Source of the DNA: Craterostigma plantagineum
Lineage: Eukaryota; Streptophyta; Magnoliopsida; Lamiales; Linderniaceae
NCBI GenBank assembly: GCA_027422505.1
Contig: JAPQWV010000688.1
Coordinates: 62,001 to 126,000, forward strand
DNA length: 64,000 nt
Direction: 5' to 3'
The notes beneath the pieces were generated by a model, which saw nothing but the letters and a program-made list of their open reading frames with translations, did no database searches and was not told where the DNA came from. Positions 60,906-64,000 of the stretch are shown here, piece by piece. The number at the start of each line of letters is the position of its first letter. Within the stretch, counting starts at the first letter, position 1. The translations under genes were made by a program, and so were the position numbers.

Positions 60906-63900
60906 ATGATAACGTTTGCTTCGATTTCTTCGTCACTCCCTCATCAGTTACAGTACAGTAGCAAATCTCGTCTGCTCCGTGCTAGGAGAGGTTTGTTGAC
61001 CTTGAGAAGAGCTTCGCCGATGTCGACGGTGTCGTCTATGAAGCCGCCAGCTGCGAAGAAAGTGAGGCACGAGATGGAGATGTTTGGTGACGTCAGAGTT
61101 GACAATTACTACTGGCTTCGTGACGATTCTCGATCTGACCCTCAAGTCCTCGATTATTTGAGGGCAGAGAACGATTACACTCACCATGTCATGTCTGGTA
61201 TGTCCTCGATAGTTTCCACTGCTTAGGCAGTGAAGAACTGTTGTAGGTTTTGTCAGGGTACTTCGTTTTCTTTTTGGTATCTTTGATGGTTAAGCCTCTC
61301 TGTAATATTAATTCCGAGGAGCTTATTCTCAATGTATGGTCTTTTGAGATTCTGTTAAAACTGTTTCCATAAATGCCGCTTTAATGTTAGTGTTTTATGC
61401 TAGTACTTGGTCTGCTGAGTGTTTTTGTGGACTAATTCTGCAGGAACCAAACAGTTGGAAGATCAAATTTATAAGGAGATAAGAGGCCGTGTAAAAGAAG
61501 ACGATATTTCAGCTCCATTGCGTCGGGGGCCTTATTATTATTACAAGAGGACATTGGAAGGTAAAGAATATGTCCAACACTGCAGACGCCTCGTGACGGA
61601 TAATGTTGCAGAGGCATCTGTTTATGATACAATGCCAACTGGGCCCGGTGCACCTGTAGAACACGTCATACTTGATGAGAATGTCAAAGCTCAAGAACAT
61701 GGATATTATACGATCGGGGCTTTCAAAGTAACCTTTCTTCTTCACACTAACCTTTTCTTTATTTTATTTATACCTCTCGTTTGAACTTGGTAAACATCTT
61801 TTTATGTAGGTAAGTCCAAACAATAAATTAGTAGCTTATGCAGAAGACACTAAGGGAGATGAAATTTACACGGTTTTTACAATCGATGCTGAGTCGAGGA
61901 CACAAGTTGAGAAGCCTTTGGTTGCCCTGACATCTGATCTTGAATGGGCAGGTGATGATTCCTTAGTTTACATCACTAGGGATGAGATCCTCAGGCCAGA
62001 CAAGGTGAGAACCTGAAATCAAATTTTTTTATGGTGTGTGTGTGTGTGTGATTGTTGTTCTCTTTTATTCCGTATTTTTTTTATGGTAATTAAGCTCTTA
62101 CCATCGCATTCCAAGCAACATCATCCACTATCACCCCTATTCTTTTTGCCAAGCAAAGTATTGATCATAAGTCAAACTGAGTGCTTTTAATAAAGAAAAG
62201 ACTAACGCGCCACGTGATTTACCTTCATGCAATTTAACTTTCTAATTTCTTGCAATGCCACTGGTAGGTATGGTTTCATAAGCTGGGAACGGATCAGTCT
62301 TCAGATATTTGTCTCTATCATGAGAAGGATGAAATGTTTTCTATTTATCTTGTTGCTGCTGAGAGCAAAAGATTCCTCTTTGTTGGATCTGAGAGCAAAA
62401 CTACAAGATTTATCTTTTACCTTGACACTGCAAAACCCGAAAATGGTTTGGTTGCCCTGACACCTCGTGTGGAAGGAACAGATACATCAGCAAGTCATCG
62501 TGGGAATCACTTTTTCATTAAGAGAAGGACTGAAGAATGTTTCAACTCTGAAATACTGGCTTGCCCGTTGGACAATACATCAGCAACCACGGTTCTGCTC
62601 CCTCACCGACCAAGGTAACAACATTGCGTTGATTCCTTAATGGAAATATCTGTGTAGTTTACATGTATCAATATTCTAACTAGCAGTCATAATATATCGA
62701 ACTTTGTCCCATTTTATGAAGGATGACTAGTTTTGAAGCCTTTTTCTGCATATGAGCAGTACAGCTCTATTCTTTTGTTTCAACCTTCCATTCAGTAGAC
62801 AATTTTATGTGCTTGCCAGCGTGAAGATTGAGGAAATGCAGCTTTTTACCAATCACCTAGTGGTTTATGTACGTGAAAGCGGTTTACCCCATATAACCGT
62901 TTACAAACTTCCAGCAATTCAGGAGCCCCTTGACAGACTTCAAGATGGTCGGGCTCTCGATTTTGTCGATCCTATATATTCCTTAGATCCATCGGAGTCT
63001 CAATTCTCTTCCAGCATTTTGAGGTTTCGTTACAGTTCATTGAGGACTCCCCCTTCCGTATATGACTATGATATGAACTCAGGAGTTTCAGTTCCCAAGA
63101 AAATCGAAGTGGTAATTTCAGAAACGTTCTTGAAACATACTTTCGAGTACTTTGGGAACTTGTGTAACCTGTTTATTTGATATCAGGTCTTGGGAGGCTT
63201 TGATTCAGCTAATTATGTAACTGAAAGACAATGGGCTTGTGCCAAAGATGGCACTCAAATACCCATATCAATCGTATACAGAAAGGATCTCGTGAAGCTG
63301 GATGGTTCGGATCCATTCCTTCTCTATGGTTACGGTTCCTATGAGGTAAATTATAAACATATTCGTTCCTACAGTAAAAGTGATTTGCGCTTGTTCTCTG
63401 CCCTGATGTTTTTTCAAAACAGGTATGCATAGATCCTAATTTCAAGGCGTCGAGGTTGTCTCTGCTAGACAGGGGTATGATCTTCGCCATTGCTCACGTT
63501 CGTGGGGGCGGAGAAATGGGGAGACCATGGTACGAAAATGGGAAGCTGCTGAAAAAGAAAAACACCTTCACCGATTTCATTGCATGTGCAGAATATTTGA
63601 TCGAGAATAAGTATTGTTCCAAGGAAAAACTATGCATTCAAGGACGAAGTGCTGGTGGCTTGCTCATTGGAGCTGTTGTTAACATGAGACCAGACCTATT
63701 TAAGGCTGCTGTTGGTGGAGTGCCTTTCGTTGATGTTCTTACAACAATGCTCGATCCAACCATTCCCCTTACTACTTCAGAATGGGAGGTGAGCGCGCTT
63801 CTTTGGATACTTCTAATCTTTACATGTTGTATAGGGTTCCTTTCTTAATTTTCCGTTTTTGAAGGAATGGGGCGATCCTCGCAAAGAAGAGTTTTACTTC

Positions 63901-63930
63901 TATATGAAGTCCTACTCCCCAGTTGATAAC
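60906..63930 (+). CDS. Prolyl-oligopeptidase family (oligopeptidase B-like), copy B, cut by window end
   Basis: Exons 60906-61197, 61444-61727, 61810-62004, 62268-62614, 62820-63111, 63187-63345, 63423-63788 and 63865-63930 are all in one frame. Copy A shows three more exons, which lie past 64,000. The ATG at 60906 gives a Ser/Arg/Leu-rich leader of 38 residues before a second in-frame Met at 61020 (MSTVSSMKPPAAKK), so an organelle transit peptide is possible. The propeller domain runs to about exon 5. The peptidase domain has GGGEMGRPWYENGKLLKKKN and the nucleophile serine in GRSAGG (exon 7). The exon 8 acceptor is read as TTTTTGAAG, because copy B lacks the upstream CAG present in copy A; this restores the conserved WEEWGDP. 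Confidence 0.9.
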
Positions 63931-64000
63931 GTGAGCATCTTTTTTTCTTGTGGTTTTCATTCTTATAGAGAAGAAGATAATCAGCCATTTTTAGCATCCC

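Larger units (their letters stand above)
37836..64000 (+). repeat. Copy B of the ~29.3-kb tandem segment (incomplete)
   Basis: It starts inside an LTR (equivalent to 8552) and repeats retrotransposon, transposon-derived gene, UGT, CBF5, XTH, PDF1, COG5 and oligopeptidase exons. The offset drifts from 29,284 at the left to about 29,312 at the right through small indels. Differences include substitutions and short replacements as well as one-base indels. Confidence 0.9.

Overview
The window is nuclear DNA of a flowering plant. Genes have short GT-AG introns, spacers are AT-rich, and the proteins are plant families: NINJA, UGT86A-type glycosyltransferase, XTH and PROTODERMAL FACTOR 1. A degenerate Athila-like LTR retrotransposon with a tRNA-Asp primer site supports this. 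Species cannot be named; a eudicot is likely.

Layout. Positions 1-7.7 kb hold four unique genes: the 3' end of an ELMO-domain gene (+), a formiminotransferase-domain gene (-), a LAZ1/TMEM184-type membrane protein gene (-) and NINJA (-). From 7.685 to 15.323 kb lies a complete LTR-gag-pro-LTR element lacking reverse transcriptase and integrase (-). It appears to be inserted into an older element whose transposon-derived gene follows to about 18.1 kb. Then come UGT86A-like (+), dyskerin/CBF5 (-), XTH (-), PDF1 (+), COG5 (+) and a prolyl-oligopeptidase-family gene (+, to 35.3 kb), a MITE-like element, and a PHD-finger gene (-, to 37.4 kb).

At 37,836 the sequence jumps back into the middle of the LTR. 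From there to the window end it repeats 8,552 to about 34,690 in the same order and orientation, with an offset of about 29.3 kb. The window therefore holds two copies (A and B) of one segment of about 29 kb. Copy B runs off the right edge inside the oligopeptidase gene.

Many genes in both copies, and single-copy genes such as NINJA and the PHD gene, carry one-base insertions or deletions, mostly in short homopolymers. In several genes copy A is correct where copy B is broken and the reverse. This looks like residual long-read consensus error on top of genuine allelic or paralogous differences. The duplication may thus be real or may be two haplotypes placed end to end. Copy B has the better gene models: XTH and PDF1 are intact there, as are oligopeptidase exons 1-8.

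The genes are not an operon or a pathway. XTH and PDF1 diverge from a shared 1.67-kb spacer in which PDF1 has an upstream L1 box. I found no clear undescribed system. The strongest leads are the 29-kb duplication, its junction inside an LTR, the four-fold hairpin repeat in that LTR, and the gag-pro-only element.
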